DNA from: Candidatus Skiveiella danica
GTDB taxonomy: Bacteria > Pseudomonadota > Gammaproteobacteria > Burkholderiales > Burkholderiaceae_C
Length of the DNA: 64,000 nucleotides
NCBI GenBank assembly: GCA_016721925.1
Contig: JADKHE010000008.1
Coordinates: 58,059-122,058, forward strand
Direction: 5' to 3'
The notes under the pieces are model-generated. The model made no database searches, had not been told where the DNA came from, and saw only the letters and a program-made list of their open reading frames with translations. Positions 18,664 through 27,961 of this stretch are shown here, piece after piece (position 1 is the stretch's first letter; each line of letters starts with the position of its first letter). The position numbers were made by a program, and so were the translations under genes.

Positions 18664-19731
18664 ATGACAACGAAGCTGTTCACCGCTGTGATGGGCACGG
18701 CCTTGCTGGCCCTGGCGGGCTGCCAATCCACCCAGGACAAGACGCCTGCGGATACCCTGGTGGCCACGTTCACCAGCGCCGCACCCAACATGGCGGCCGG
18801 GGCCTCCGATCCGGTCTGGGCCAGCGCCAAGCCGTTGTCGGCCGCGCTGACGGGTGGCGTCAACTTCGGCGCCAAGCCGGGCGACAAGGGCGAATCCACC
18901 GTCACCCTGAAGGCCGCCTACACCGCCGACATGCTCTACATGCTGATCCAGTACAAGGATCCGACCAACTCGGTGCGCCGCGGCCCCTACCAGAAGCAGG
19001 CCGACGGCTCCTGGAAGAAGCTCAAGGATCCTGCGGACAAGGGCGGCGACGACAACGTCTATTACGAAGACAAATGGGCCATGCTCTGGCCGACCAACGA
19101 GGCGACAGCCAAGCAGTTCGACAAAGAAGGTTGCGCCATGGCCTGCCACGAAGGACAAACCAAGCCCTACGGCAACAAGTACACCAACACGCCGGGCCAG
19201 ATCCTGGACATGTGGCACATGAAGGGGCAGCGAACCGGTCCGCTGGGCTTCGTCGACGACCAGTACACCGACGACACACGCTATGACGCCAAGACGGCTC
19301 CGAACGCCGGCCGCAAGGGCGACCCCGGCCCGCAGGGCGGCGAGTACACCAATATCGCGCTCGTCAACGGCAAGCCGGCGTTCATGGGCCGTGACGCCAA
19401 AGCCGCCAATGCCGGCGGCACGTATTACATCAAGAAGGGCGAGGAAGTCGCGTTCGACGACAGCAAGTTCAAGGCGGGCGACGAGGTGGCCTCGATCATC
19501 ATCAACCCGTTGACCGGAACCGACCGCGGTGATGTTCGGACGGTAAACACCTATGCGAACGGCATGCACACCTCGGTGGTCAGCCGCAAGCTGGTGACCG
19601 GCAGCAAGTTCGACGTGCAGTTTGCCAACCTGGGCGCACGCTACGGATTCGGTTTTGCCGCGTTTGACAACGCGCAGGTCCGCCACGCCACGTCGGACGA
19701 GCCGATGTACCTGGTGTTCGGCAAGAAGTAA
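18664..19731 (+). CDS. Ethylbenzene-dehydrogenase-type haem-binding lipoprotein
   Basis: Lipoprotein of 355 aa (lipobox LALAGC, Cys at about residue 20). The body resembles the EB_dh haem-binding domain found in gamma subunits of DMSO-reductase-family enzymes and in related periplasmic cytochromes (early VWASAKPLSAALTGG, late GFGFAAFDNAQVRHATSDEP). It contains C157-A-M-A-C161-H162, a CX3CH arrangement instead of the normal CXXCH haem c motif. Good ribosome-binding site (AAGGAG). Preceded by two FNR-type boxes and followed by two terminators, so it is probably a single-gene anaerobically regulated unit. Electron partner unknown. Confidence 0.78.
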   Translation: MTTKLFTAVMGTALLALAGCQSTQDKTPADTLVATFTSAAPNMAAGASDPVWASAKPLSAALTGGVNFGAKPGDKGESTVTLKAAYTADMLYMLIQYKDPTNSVRRGPYQKQADGSWKKLKDPADKGGDDNVYYEDKWAMLWPTNEATAKQFDKEGCAMACHEGQTKPYGNKYTNTPGQILDMWHMKGQRTGPLGFVDDQYTDDTRYDAKTAPNAGRKGDPGPQGGEYTNIALVNGKPAFMGRDAKAANAGGTYYIKKGEEVAFDDSKFKAGDEVASIIINPLTGTDRGDVRTVNTYANGMHTSVVSRKLVTGSKFDVQFANLGARYGFGFAAFDNAQVRHATSDEPMYLVFGKK

Positions 19732-19739
19732 GCGAGAAC

Positions 19740-19763
19740 GGCGTCCGGTCGGACGCCTCTTTT
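19740..19763 (+). terminator. Rho-independent terminator 1
   Basis: Seven-bp stem GGCGTCC/GGACGCC with GGTC loop followed by TCTTTT, eight bases after the haem lipoprotein stop. Confidence 0.75.
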
Positions 19764-19766
19764 CAG

Positions 19767-19794
19767 AAGGCTGGTCTCGCGATCAGCCTTTTTT
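19767..19794 (+). terminator. Rho-independent terminator 2
   Basis: Nine-bp stem AAGGCTGGT/ATCAGCCTT (one G-U pair), loop of six, then a run of T. Tandem with the preceding hairpin. Confidence 0.75.
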
Positions 19795-19868
19795 CATGCA
19801 CCGGCGAAACCTGTTGCGGACCTCCCTGCCTTTGGCACGGAGCCTCTCGCCAGGAACGGGCAAGCGGA

Positions 19869-20399
19869 TCAGACCTGTTCGCAGACCTGCCGACCGAAGG
19901 CTTCGACCTGCTGCCAGTCGGTGAACTCAATCACCGCGTTGGGGTCGGTCGGGCCCTTGGTCATCCACATGATCAGGCGGATCATGAAACGGTCGAACGG
20001 CCGGTAGCGGGGATAGTCGAGCTTGCCCGCGAATACCGCCAGATACGTAGGTTTCCAGGCAATCTGCCCCAGGAACTTGCGCAGGTAGGGGTTGGTGTCC
20101 GGGCGGTTCTTCTCGGGCTTTCGCGCGACGATGTTCACCGAGAAGAGCGCTCCCGCTGTGCGCTCCAGCACCGGCTGGTGGCGGGCGATGAACTGCGCCA
20201 CCTGCGGCTGGTGCTTGCCGTAGCGGATGCTGGCGCCAAGCACGATGCGGTCGAATCCGTTCAGGTCGAGCGCTTCGGCGTCTGCCAGTGGCACCACGGT
20301 GACAGCATGGCCCTGGCCTTCGATCACGTGCTGCAGCCGCGCGCAGATGCGCGGGGTGTGCCCGTCGGTCGTGGAATAGGCAATCAGGAAGCGGCTCAT
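19869..20399 (-). CDS. hemG: Menaquinone-dependent protoporphyrinogen IX dehydrogenase
   Basis: Flavodoxin-like membrane-associated oxidase (176 aa) converting protoporphyrinogen IX to protoporphyrin IX using respiratory quinones. HemG signatures: AYSTTDGHT (FMN phosphate loop), IVLGASIRYGKH, FSVNIVARKPEK, YPRYRPFDRFMIRLIMWMTKG and the final FTDWQQVEAFG. Length equals the E. coli enzyme. Lies 45 bases downstream of the EF-G-like gene and on the same strand, so it may be read from that promoter. Confidence 0.94.
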   Translation of the reverse strand: MSRFLIAYSTTDGHTPRICARLQHVIEGQGHAVTVVPLADAEALDLNGFDRIVLGASIRYGKHQPQVAQFIARHQPVLERTAGALFSVNIVARKPEKNRPDTNPYLRKFLGQIAWKPTYLAVFAGKLDYPRYRPFDRFMIRLIMWMTKGPTDPNAVIEFTDWQQVEAFGRQVCEQV

Positions 20400-20444
20400 G
20401 CCCGTGCTCCTGTCACTGCGCTTGTTCCCGGCCGGCGTGCACTC

Positions 20445-22499
20445 TCAGTCGTCCGCCAGCGCTTCCGCCTTGAAGTTGCTGGCCAGCTGCTGCTGCGTCT
20501 GGGCCGGCACCTGCGCATAGTGCGAGAAGGTGATGCTGTAGGAGCCCTTGCCGCCGGTGAGCGACTTCAGCCGGCCCTGGTATTCGTCCAGCTCGGCCAG
20601 AGGAATCAGGGCGCTGATGGATACGTTGCCATCGGCGCGCGGCTGCGTCCCGGTGACCTGGCCGCGCTTGCTCGCGAGGTCGCCGGTCAGGTCGCCGATC
20701 GACGCCTCGGGCGAGAGCACTTCGATATTGACCAGCGGCTCCAGCACCATGGGCTTGGCCAGGCGAATGGCTTCAATGGTGGCTTTGCGTCCGGCCGAGA
20801 CGAAGGCAATGTCCTTGCCATCCACCGCGTGCGTCTTGCCGTCATAGACCGTGACGCGGATATCGTGCACCGGGAAGCCCGCCACCACACCGTCGGCCAG
20901 CGCCTGGCGCACGCCCTTTTCGACGGCGGCCATGAACACGCCCGGAATGGCGCCACCCTTGACGACGTCGACGAACTCGAAACCGGCGCCACGCTCCAGC
21001 GGCTCCACGCGCAGCATCACCTCGCCGAACTGCCCGGCGCCGCCGCTTTGCTTCTTGTGACGGCAATGACCTTCGGCGTTGGCCGTGATGGTTTCGCGGT
21101 AGGCGATCTGCGGTGCATGGGTGTCGAGCTCCAGCTTGAACTGCTGCTGCATGCGGGCCATCTTGGCGCGCAGGTGCATCTCGCCCAGACCGCGGATCAC
21201 CGTCTCGTTGGTGCCGGGATGGCGCTCGACCTTGAAGCAGGGGTCTTCCAGCTCCAGCTTGTGCAGGATCTCGAACAGCCGCTGCTCGTCGCCCTTGCGC
21301 CGCGTCTCCACCGCCAGCCCTTGCATGGGCTGGGGAAACGCCAGCGGCTTCAGATGGATGTGGTCTTCGTCGTGCGAGTCGTGCAGCACGCTGTCGAACT
21401 CGATCTCCTCGACCTTGGCCACCGCACCGATGTCGCCCGGCACCAGCGCGGGCACCTCCACGTAGTCCTTGCCCTGCAGCCGGTACAGGTGCGCCACCTT
21501 GAAGGGCCGCTTGGCCGAACCGACGAACAGCTGCCCGTCACGGCGCACCGTGCCCTGATGCACCCGGAACACCCCCATCTTGCCGATGAACGGGTCCATC
21601 ACCACCTTGAACACATGCGCCAGCACGTGCAGGCTGTCGTCAGGCTGGGCTGCAAAGGCCTCGGGCTCCTGGCCGGGCTCGCCCCGGTAGAAAGGCGGCG
21701 GATTGCCTTCGGCCGGGTTGGGCGCCAGTTTGGCCAGCGCGTCGAGCAGTTGCGGCACGCCGGCGCCGGTGCGCGACGACACGAACAGGATGGGTATCAG
21801 GTGCCCGGCGCGAAGCGCTTTCTCGAAGGGCGCATGCAATTCGTCCAGGCTGGGGTCGGCGCCGTCTTCGAGGTAGCGCGCCATCAGGCTGTCGTCTTCC
21901 TCGATGATCTGGTCGATCAGGGCACGGTGTGCGGCCGAAACGGATTCGAAATCGCTCTCGCCGTCATCGTGGCCCAGCAGTTCGACCACTTCCTCGCCAT
22001 GATGCACGGGCAGGTCGAGCAACAGGCACTGCTTGCCGAAGCGTTCGCGGATGTCGGCCACCAGCGCAGGCAGGTCCACGTTGTCGGCGTCGATCTTGTT
22101 GATCACGATCATGCGGCACAGGCCACGTTCACCGGCCAGATTGAACATGCGCTCGGTGGAGAGTTCGATGCCGGTCTGCGCATTGATCACCACCAGCGCG
22201 GTGTCCACGGCGGCCAGCGCCCCAATGGCCTGGCCGGCGAAGTCGGGGTAGCCGGGGGTGTCCACGACATGAATCTGCGTGCCGGCCCAGTCCACGCTGA
22301 CCAGCGCCGATTGCAGCGAATGGCCGAGATCTTTTTCAACGGGATCGAAATCGCAGACGGTGTTGCCTTTTTCAACCGAACCGCGGGTCGTGATGGCGCC
22401 GGTGGCGGCCAGCAGGCTCTCCGCCAGCGTGGTCTTGCCGGCGGCGCCGTGGCCGACCAGGGCAACGGAGCGAATTTTGGCGCTGAGGTCTTGGCTCAT
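20445..22499 (-). CDS. EF-G-like translational GTPase (paralogue of FusA)
   Basis: Protein of 684 aa with the five-domain EF-G layout. The P-loop reads GHGAAGKTTL instead of the FusA form with D in the fourth position; VDTPGYPDFAG is G3 and VINKIDADN is G4. Domain IV and C-terminal EF-G domains are complete (GGAIPGVFMAAVEKG, LEPLVNIEVLSPE, RGQVTG). Such second EF-Gs are common in Burkholderiales; a role distinct from elongation is assumed, not shown. The ATG at 22499 has AGGGA six bases upstream. The frame continues upstream without homology. Confidence 0.88.
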   Translation of the reverse strand: MSQDLSAKIRSVALVGHGAAGKTTLAESLLAATGAITTRGSVEKGNTVCDFDPVEKDLGHSLQSALVSVDWAGTQIHVVDTPGYPDFAGQAIGALAAVDTALVVINAQTGIELSTERMFNLAGERGLCRMIVINKIDADNVDLPALVADIRERFGKQCLLLDLPVHHGEEVVELLGHDDGESDFESVSAAHRALIDQIIEEDDSLMARYLEDGADPSLDELHAPFEKALRAGHLIPILFVSSRTGAGVPQLLDALAKLAPNPAEGNPPPFYRGEPGQEPEAFAAQPDDSLHVLAHVFKVVMDPFIGKMGVFRVHQGTVRRDGQLFVGSAKRPFKVAHLYRLQGKDYVEVPALVPGDIGAVAKVEEIEFDSVLHDSHDEDHIHLKPLAFPQPMQGLAVETRRKGDEQRLFEILHKLELEDPCFKVERHPGTNETVIRGLGEMHLRAKMARMQQQFKLELDTHAPQIAYRETITANAEGHCRHKKQSGGAGQFGEVMLRVEPLERGAGFEFVDVVKGGAIPGVFMAAVEKGVRQALADGVVAGFPVHDIRVTVYDGKTHAVDGKDIAFVSAGRKATIEAIRLAKPMVLEPLVNIEVLSPEASIGDLTGDLASKRGQVTGTQPRADGNVSISALIPLAELDEYQGRLKSLTGGKGSYSITFSHYAQVPAQTQQQLASNFKAEALADD

Positions 22500-22662
22500 T
22501 GAAGTCCCTATGGATATGTTTGGCAGCCCCGCCGCCGGGGCCGCCGCCGCGCATTGCGCGCAGGGCCCGGGGGCAGGAAAGAACGGAGGCATGGCGTGAC
22601 GGAATCACAGCCCTGTATCTTACCCCTGCGTACGGGAGGGATTCAGCCTGCCGCCCGGTCCG

Positions 22663-23730
22663 TCACGCTCGACGGGTTCCGGCAAACTGCCGGGATGCAT
22701 AAGTCCAGATCATGCGCGACGCGTCCGGCCCTTTCGGATCGCTGTAGCCCACGCCGGGCGCGCCACCGCTCCAGGCGTGACCCAGACCCTGGATCAGGCA
22801 AAGGGTCGCGACCAGCCGACCGCCAGCCCGATAGTCCGTGACCGTCGCGGCATAGCGTTTGCCGCGCTGCACCGTGCGCTGCGCACCTGCCACGGCACCT
22901 TCCCGCGCCGCCCACAGCCCTGCCGCCTCGGCCCCGTTTCCAGCAGCCACGATCGGGTCGGCAGTGCCCTGAATCACCAGCAAGGGCGGGAGGTGCTGGC
23001 CGGGCGCCAGGGGTTCGAGCGGAACTGCCGCCCTGCGCCCGCGCATGGCACCGAGCGCGGTGGCTGAGGAATGGGCAATGCCGGGCGCAATGCCCGAGTG
23101 CATCACGATGGCCCGATAGTGCTCGGGCTGACGCACAGCCATCAGTGCCGCCATGCTGGCGCCCGCAGAGAGCCCGGCCAGCGCGATTCGGGCTGGGTCG
23201 ACCGGCTGTGACTGGCAGACCCGTTCGATCATTGCACCCAGGGCGTCAGCCTCCCGCTGGGCACGCCCGGCCCGCGTGTCGTACCAGTTCCAGCAGCCTT
23301 GCAGGTTCGCGAAACGCTCCTGCATGGGGTACAGAACCAGAAAGCGCTCGCGCGCAGCGATCTGGTTCATCCGGCTGCTGACGGCCAACGCCTCCGCATC
23401 CTGGCTGCAGCCATGCAGCATCACCAGTATCGGCAAGCGCTCAGAGCGAAGCACGCCGGGCGGCTTGTACAGCCTGTAGCCCATGGCACCCACGGTCATG
23501 CTCCGGCTCCAGCCGGTTGTTGCGTCCGTAAGTTTCGGTGCGGCCTTTGGCCGCGCTGGCCTGGGCCTGGAAAGCAGGGGTTTCGCGCGACGCGCCCTGG
23601 CGGGGACAGGCGTCACTTGGAGCGCCTGCGCCATCGCCTTCGAGCCCGCACGCACGGCGGTGCGCGTCATGGCGCCCAGCGCGCGCTGAAAGGAACGGCT
23701 GAGCAGAGGGTTGCGGAATGATCGGGCCAT
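22663..23730 (-). CDS. Esterase of the PHB depolymerase (PhaZ/LpqC-like) family
   Basis: Alpha/beta hydrolase of 355 aa. The domain shows YRLYKPPGV, VMLHGCSQDAEALAVSSRMN (oxyanion-hole region), FLVLYPMQ, the nucleophile elbow GLSAGAS, and the catalytic-His region GLGHAWSGG. These are typical of esterase_PHB proteins acting on short polyhydroxyalkanoate or related esters. The first ~70 residues are basic and Ala/Arg-rich with no clear signal peptide. The frame is open above 23730, but the ATG there is the plausible start. Confidence 0.85.
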   Translation of the reverse strand: MARSFRNPLLSRSFQRALGAMTRTAVRAGSKAMAQALQVTPVPARARRAKPLLSRPRPARPKAAPKLTDATTGWSRSMTVGAMGYRLYKPPGVLRSERLPILVMLHGCSQDAEALAVSSRMNQIAARERFLVLYPMQERFANLQGCWNWYDTRAGRAQREADALGAMIERVCQSQPVDPARIALAGLSAGASMAALMAVRQPEHYRAIVMHSGIAPGIAHSSATALGAMRGRRAAVPLEPLAPGQHLPPLLVIQGTADPIVAAGNGAEAAGLWAAREGAVAGAQRTVQRGKRYAATVTDYRAGGRLVATLCLIQGLGHAWSGGAPGVGYSDPKGPDASRMIWTYASRQFAGTRRA

Positions 23731-24061
23731 GATGATTGGGTGGAGCAGTCGGGGAAGGGCGGGGAAAGCCGGCAACAGGCTGCCCGCCGCCCACGCGAGG
23801 TTTCGCGGGATTGTCCCGGGCCTGACCTCTGGCGTCGGTGTGACACCCCACCCATGGACGTGAATCCAGGGACAAGCAGAACCTGAGTGCGCCTGCCCTG
23901 CGCTGACGACAGAAAGCCCCAGCCATTTAGAGCCACTGCCCCAATCGGATGCTTCTGTTTGCGACCGCACAGAAGGCGCGGCAGCCGGCTCCTAGGATGA
24001 CTGTGTGGGTTCTCAACGGGCTCACAGGTCCCGAAAATCTCATCCCTATCAAGGAACAATC

Positions 24062-24268
24062 ATGAACAAGAATCAAGTCCACGGCGCTGTCAAGGATCTC
24101 GCCGGCAAAGTCCAGGAAGAGGCCGGAAAACTGGTGGGCAACAAGACCCAGGAAGCCAAGGGTCTGCAAAAGCAGGTTGCCGGCAAGGCGGAAGTCCATC
24201 TGGGCGATGTCAAGGAAGCCGTCAAGGATGCCAAGGAAACCGTGAAGAGCGCCGGCGGCAAGCTGTAA
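24062..24268 (+). CDS. CsbD-family stress protein
   Basis: Small hydrophilic protein (68 aa) of the CsbD family: VHGAVKDLAGKVQEEAGKLVG followed by lysine/alanine-rich helical repeats. Family members accumulate under stress; molecular role unknown. Start at 24062 with AAGGAA upstream. Confidence 0.88.
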   Translation: MNKNQVHGAVKDLAGKVQEEAGKLVGNKTQEAKGLQKQVAGKAEVHLGDVKEAVKDAKETVKSAGGKL

Positions 24269-24370
24269 CGCTGCGCCCGTGAACCCTCAGCAGGGTGGCC
24301 GCCGCAAGGTGCTGCCCTGATACCTTTTCCGGACCGATGAAGCCTTGCGCGAGGTCACGCCAGGGCCGGT

Positions 24371-25546
24371 TCAGGCGCTCAGGAACTCTCCCACCGGTTT
24401 CAGATCGTCCACCCGCTCGCAGATGGCCTTGATGACCACCAGGATCGGGACCCCGAGCAGCAACCCCCAGACGCCCCAGAGCCAGCCCCAGGCCAGAACC
24501 CCCACGAAGACGGCCACCGGGCTCATCTTGTTGGCGCGGCTGGTCAGCCACGGGGTCAGCAGGAAGGCCTCGATGAAGTGGATGAGCAGGGACGCCCCGC
24601 TCACCAGCAGCGCCATCTCCAGCGTGCCGAACTGCAGGAAGGCCATCAACGCCGAGCCGGATGCCACGATCACGCTGCCGATATAGGGCACCAGATCCAG
24701 CACGCCCGCGGCGATGCCCCATACCGCCGCGTTCTCCAGACCGAGCGCCAGAAAGCTCAGCCAGGTCGCCAGACCCACCAGTACGCTGGTGAACAGCTGC
24801 ACGAGCATGTACCGCTGGATCTGGTCGTGAATCTGGTTGAGCGCCTGCAAGGTGACCTTCTTGCGGCTCAGGGTCGGGCCCGCCAGTTTGACCATCTTGC
24901 GCCTGAAGCGGTCGCCCGACGCCATCAGGAAGAAGGCGATCAGCGCCATCATGCCGAGCTGGCCCAGCATGGTCATGAGGCCCATGCTGCCGGTCCACAG
25001 ATGATCCTTGATGTCGAACTTCGGTTTTTCGATCTGCACGCGCTGCACGCCCCGGGCGGTCGGCGTGGGTCGGTTGCTTTCCTCGGCCGCCTGCTCGATC
25101 TGCGCCGCGGCCTTCTGGACGGAGGCCAGGGTGTTGTCCGGCGTCCCGGGCCGGACCCGCACGGCGTCACGCAGCTTCTGCGCGGCGGCAGGCAGCGACT
25201 CGACCAGCCGACTTGCATCGTCGCTCAGCGAGTAGCCGGTGGCGCCGATTCCGGCCAGAACACCCAGGATGAGCAATGCAGCGCTGACCGCCCGGGGAAT
25301 CCGGCGCAGCTGCAGCCAGTCCACCACCGGCGACAACGCATAGCTGCCCAGCAGGCCGACCAGCACCGGGATGAAGACGACGCTGGCCCAGCGCAACATG
25401 AAGACGCTGGCAACGGTGGCCAGAATCACCAGGGAGGCGCTTCGCACATCCACCGGCAGTTGCAGCACCAAAGGGGGATTTCCGCCAACCGGCGGCAGGG
25501 CCGTGGACGAGAGGGGGGGCTCTTGGGGTGTTTCGCGATCCGTCAT
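24371..25546 (-). CDS. AI-2E family transporter (YdiK/PerM-like)
   Basis: Integral membrane protein of 391 aa of the AI-2E superfamily. It shows multiple hydrophobic segments and the family region DLVPYIGSVIVASGSALMAFL, PWLTSRANKMSPVAVFVGVLAWGWLWGVWGLLLGVP (cited in part). The family includes autoinducer-2 exporters and Na+/H+ antiporters; substrate not predictable. The ATG at 25546 has AGGAGT upstream. Convergent with csbD, and 35 bases after a small membrane gene on the same strand. Confidence 0.88.
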   Translation of the reverse strand: MTDRETPQEPPLSSTALPPVGGNPPLVLQLPVDVRSASLVILATVASVFMLRWASVVFIPVLVGLLGSYALSPVVDWLQLRRIPRAVSAALLILGVLAGIGATGYSLSDDASRLVESLPAAAQKLRDAVRVRPGTPDNTLASVQKAAAQIEQAAEESNRPTPTARGVQRVQIEKPKFDIKDHLWTGSMGLMTMLGQLGMMALIAFFLMASGDRFRRKMVKLAGPTLSRKKVTLQALNQIHDQIQRYMLVQLFTSVLVGLATWLSFLALGLENAAVWGIAAGVLDLVPYIGSVIVASGSALMAFLQFGTLEMALLVSGASLLIHFIEAFLLTPWLTSRANKMSPVAVFVGVLAWGWLWGVWGLLLGVPILVVIKAICERVDDLKPVGEFLSA

Positions 25547-25581
25547 GTCCGACTCCTGTTGGGCCTGGGGACGAGGGTGTG

Positions 25582-25893
25582 TCACGGGCAGGCGAATGGG
25601 GATGGCTTGCTGCCCGACCGGACGCCGCGCGCAACGCTGCAGCGCAGGCGGGCCTCGGCCTGCGTGGCTTCGGCGAGACGGCGCGACTCGCCGCGCTGCA
25701 CAGCGCCCTGGAGGACGTCAAGAAAGAGCAGGAGCAACGCCAGCACCGCCAGCATCCCCAGGCCGACCGAGCCGGCTGGCGAGCGCACCCGGTGCAGCCA
25801 CCGGGATCGGGAACGCGCACGAATGACCGGGTCCGTCGAGACGCTCGCGACAGTTGGGTCTGTCAGGTCGGGTGTCGGTGGCCTGTGGAACAT
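25582..25893 (-). CDS. Possible small membrane protein upstream of the AI-2E transporter
   Basis: Open frame of 103 codons with one clear hydrophobic segment (LGMLAVLALLLLFLDVLQGAV) after a basic N-terminus and followed by a polar helix rich in Arg/Glu/Ala. Position 35 bases before the transporter on the same strand and the topology suggest a real gene. No family recognised. The start (ATG at 25893) is a guess, since the frame stays open further upstream. 25894-26256 holds nothing I recognise. Confidence 0.4.
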   Translation of the reverse strand: MFHRPPTPDLTDPTVASVSTDPVIRARSRSRWLHRVRSPAGSVGLGMLAVLALLLLFLDVLQGAVQRGESRRLAEATQAEARLRCSVARGVRSGSKPSPFACP

Positions 25894-26256
25894 GGAGCGC
25901 TGCGCAATGGATCTGAAGGGGGCAGGCCACGAACACCAGTCGGTTCGCGGAACCTGCATGGTGCGGATGCCAGTGCGCCCGCTGATCCTGCGATTGGACC
26001 CAAGGCCAGCCCCGTTGTCTGTGTTCCGGCCCACATAGACCAACGGCCGCCCCCCGGGTTCGCCGGCCGATGAACCCGCCCGATGCCATCGGATCCAACG
26101 CGGGCATTTCGCCGGCGTTCCCGGTTGGGTCTTACACTCGGCAGCCACGGCTGCGCGATTTCCTGCGACGGTTTTGTGCTGCCAGTGTGTGCTTCAAGAC
26201 CTGTATGAATGGCGGGTGCGCGACGTGCGGGTGATGTCCAGTCAGTCAGGATGACA

Positions 26257-27501
26257 ATGAAACGAGTAGATGATTTCCGCTTGAAGTTTGGCAAACAGGA
26301 ACTGGTGCCAATCATGGTGGGTGGCATGGGGGTCGATATTTCGACGGCCGAACTGGCGCTGGAGACGGCCCGCCTGGGCGGCATCGGCCACATTTCCGAC
26401 GCGATGGTGACCGACGTGTCGGACCGGCGGTTCGACACCAGCTTCGTCAAGGACAAGACCAAGTTCTACAAATACAACATCGACAACGCCGACAAGTCGG
26501 GCGTGAAGTTCGACCTGGGCCACGTGGCCGAGGCCACCCGGCTGCACGTCGGCCGGACCATGGAAGCCAAGCGCGGCGACGGCATGGTCTTCGTCAACTG
26601 CATGGAAAAGCTCACCATGAACGCGCCGGCCGACACGCTGCGCGTGCGCCTGGCCTCGTCGCTGGACGCGGGCGTGGACGGCATCACGCTGAGCGCCGGC
26701 CTGCACCTCGGCTCGTTTGCCCTGATGGAAGACCACCCGCGATTTCGCGATGCCAAGCTGGGCATCATCGTCTCATCGGTGCGCGCGCTGCAGCTGTTCC
26801 TGCGCAAGAACGCGCGGCTGAACCGTCTGCCCGATTTCGTCGTGATCGAGGGTCCGCTGGCCGGAGGCCACCTGGGCTTCGGCCTGGACTGGGCGCAATA
26901 CGACCTGCAGACCATCGTCACCGAGATTGCCGCCTGGATGAAGCAGGAAAACCTGGACATCCCGCTGATCGCCGCCGGCGGCATCTTCACCGGCAGCGAT
27001 GCGGTGGGTTTCCTGGAAAACGGCGCCGCCGCGGTGCAGGTGGCCACGCGTTTCACCGTGACCGATGAATGCGGCCTGCCCGCCGATACCAAGCAGGAAT
27101 ACTTCAAGGCCAACGAGGACGACATCGAGGTCAACACCGTCTCGCCGACGGGCTACCCGATGCGCATGCTCAAGAGCTCGCCCGCGATCGGCTCGGGCAT
27201 CCGCCCCGGCTGCGAATCCTATGGCTATCTGCTCGACGGCAAGGGTAATTGCGCCTACATCACCGCCTACAACCGCGAGATCGCGCTGCACCCGGACGGC
27301 AAGAACATCTCGGTGATGGACAAGACCTGCCTGTGCACCCACATGCGCAACTTCAAGTGCTGGACCTGCGGCCACTACACCTACCGCCTGAAAGACACCT
27401 CGCGCCGGCTCGACGACGGCAATTACCAGATGCTGAGCGCCGAACACGTGTTCAAGGACTATCAATTCAGCGTCGACCACCAGATTGCCTTGCCGGCCTG
27501 A
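26257..27501 (+). CDS. Nitronate monooxygenase-like flavoprotein
   Basis: FMN-dependent TIM-barrel protein of 414 aa in the nitronate monooxygenase (2-nitropropane dioxygenase) family, which oxidises alkyl nitronates. Family features: PIMVGGMGVDIS (start), IEGPLAGGHLG, PLIAAGGIFTGSDA, and GAAAVQVATRFTVTDEC. The C-terminal ~90 residues carry an unusual cysteine cluster (KTCLCTHMRNFKCWTCGHY), not part of the classical enzyme and possibly metal-binding. The ATG at 26257 is preferred over 26251 because AGGA is six bases upstream. Followed after 31 bases by the glutaredoxin-like gene. Confidence 0.82.
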   Translation: MKRVDDFRLKFGKQELVPIMVGGMGVDISTAELALETARLGGIGHISDAMVTDVSDRRFDTSFVKDKTKFYKYNIDNADKSGVKFDLGHVAEATRLHVGRTMEAKRGDGMVFVNCMEKLTMNAPADTLRVRLASSLDAGVDGITLSAGLHLGSFALMEDHPRFRDAKLGIIVSSVRALQLFLRKNARLNRLPDFVVIEGPLAGGHLGFGLDWAQYDLQTIVTEIAAWMKQENLDIPLIAAGGIFTGSDAVGFLENGAAAVQVATRFTVTDECGLPADTKQEYFKANEDDIEVNTVSPTGYPMRMLKSSPAIGSGIRPGCESYGYLLDGKGNCAYITAYNREIALHPDGKNISVMDKTCLCTHMRNFKCWTCGHYTYRLKDTSRRLDDGNYQMLSAEHVFKDYQFSVDHQIALPA

Positions 27502-27532
27502 ACCGGTCCCTCCCTCGTTCGCAAAGGTTTCC

Positions 27533-27916
27533 ATGCCACGCCCCATCCTTGAAGAATCCCGCATCCATCCCGCCATCCGCGCCAAGGTGGCCAGCCACCA
27601 GCAGGGCATCGTTCAGGAGGTCATGGCCGCGGTGCAGGCCAACGATGTGGTCGTGGTGGGCATGGCGATGAATCCGTTCCCGAAAAAAGCGCGTGCGATG
27701 CTGGACGAGGCCCGACAGCCCTACAAATACCTGGAATACGGGAACTACCTCAACACCTGGCGCGAACGCAACGCACTCAAGCTGTGGACCGGCTGGCCCA
27801 CGTTTCCGATGGTGTTCGTCAAGGGCATGCTGGTGGGTGGCGCCAACGACCTGAAGGCGCTCATTGCCAATGGCGAGATGAAGACGATGCTGGCGGGCCC
27901 GAGGACAGGCGCCTGA
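27533..27916 (+). CDS. Glutaredoxin-like protein lacking active-site cysteines
   Basis: Protein of 127 aa with a glutaredoxin fold pattern: VVVVGMAMNPFPKKARAML, a central helix, then the cis-Pro loop WPTFPMVFV and GGANDLKALIANG. At the place of the normal CPYC it reads NPFP, and there is no cysteine anywhere in the protein. It cannot act as a thiol oxidoreductase and may instead bind glutathione or a partner. Neighbour of the nitronate monooxygenase-like gene in the same direction, probably one operon. Confidence 0.72.
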   Translation: MPRPILEESRIHPAIRAKVASHQQGIVQEVMAAVQANDVVVVGMAMNPFPKKARAMLDEARQPYKYLEYGNYLNTWRERNALKLWTGWPTFPMVFVKGMLVGGANDLKALIANGEMKTMLAGPRTGA

Positions 27917-27961
27917 GGCACATGCACGAACCCGCGCAAGGTCCGATCAGTCTTTTTTTCA

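Noticed and set aside
20178..22502. Plus-strand open frame of about 770 codons opposite hemG and the EF-G-like gene
   Set aside because: Antisense to conserved proteins; composition is the mirror of the GTPase.
26090..26256. Small gene between the AI-2E transporter region and the nitronate monooxygenase-like gene
   Set aside because: Open frames exist on both strands but have no protein-like composition or start signal.
27930..27961. Terminator after the glutaredoxin-like gene
   Set aside because: There is a run of seven T but no convincing stem upstream.
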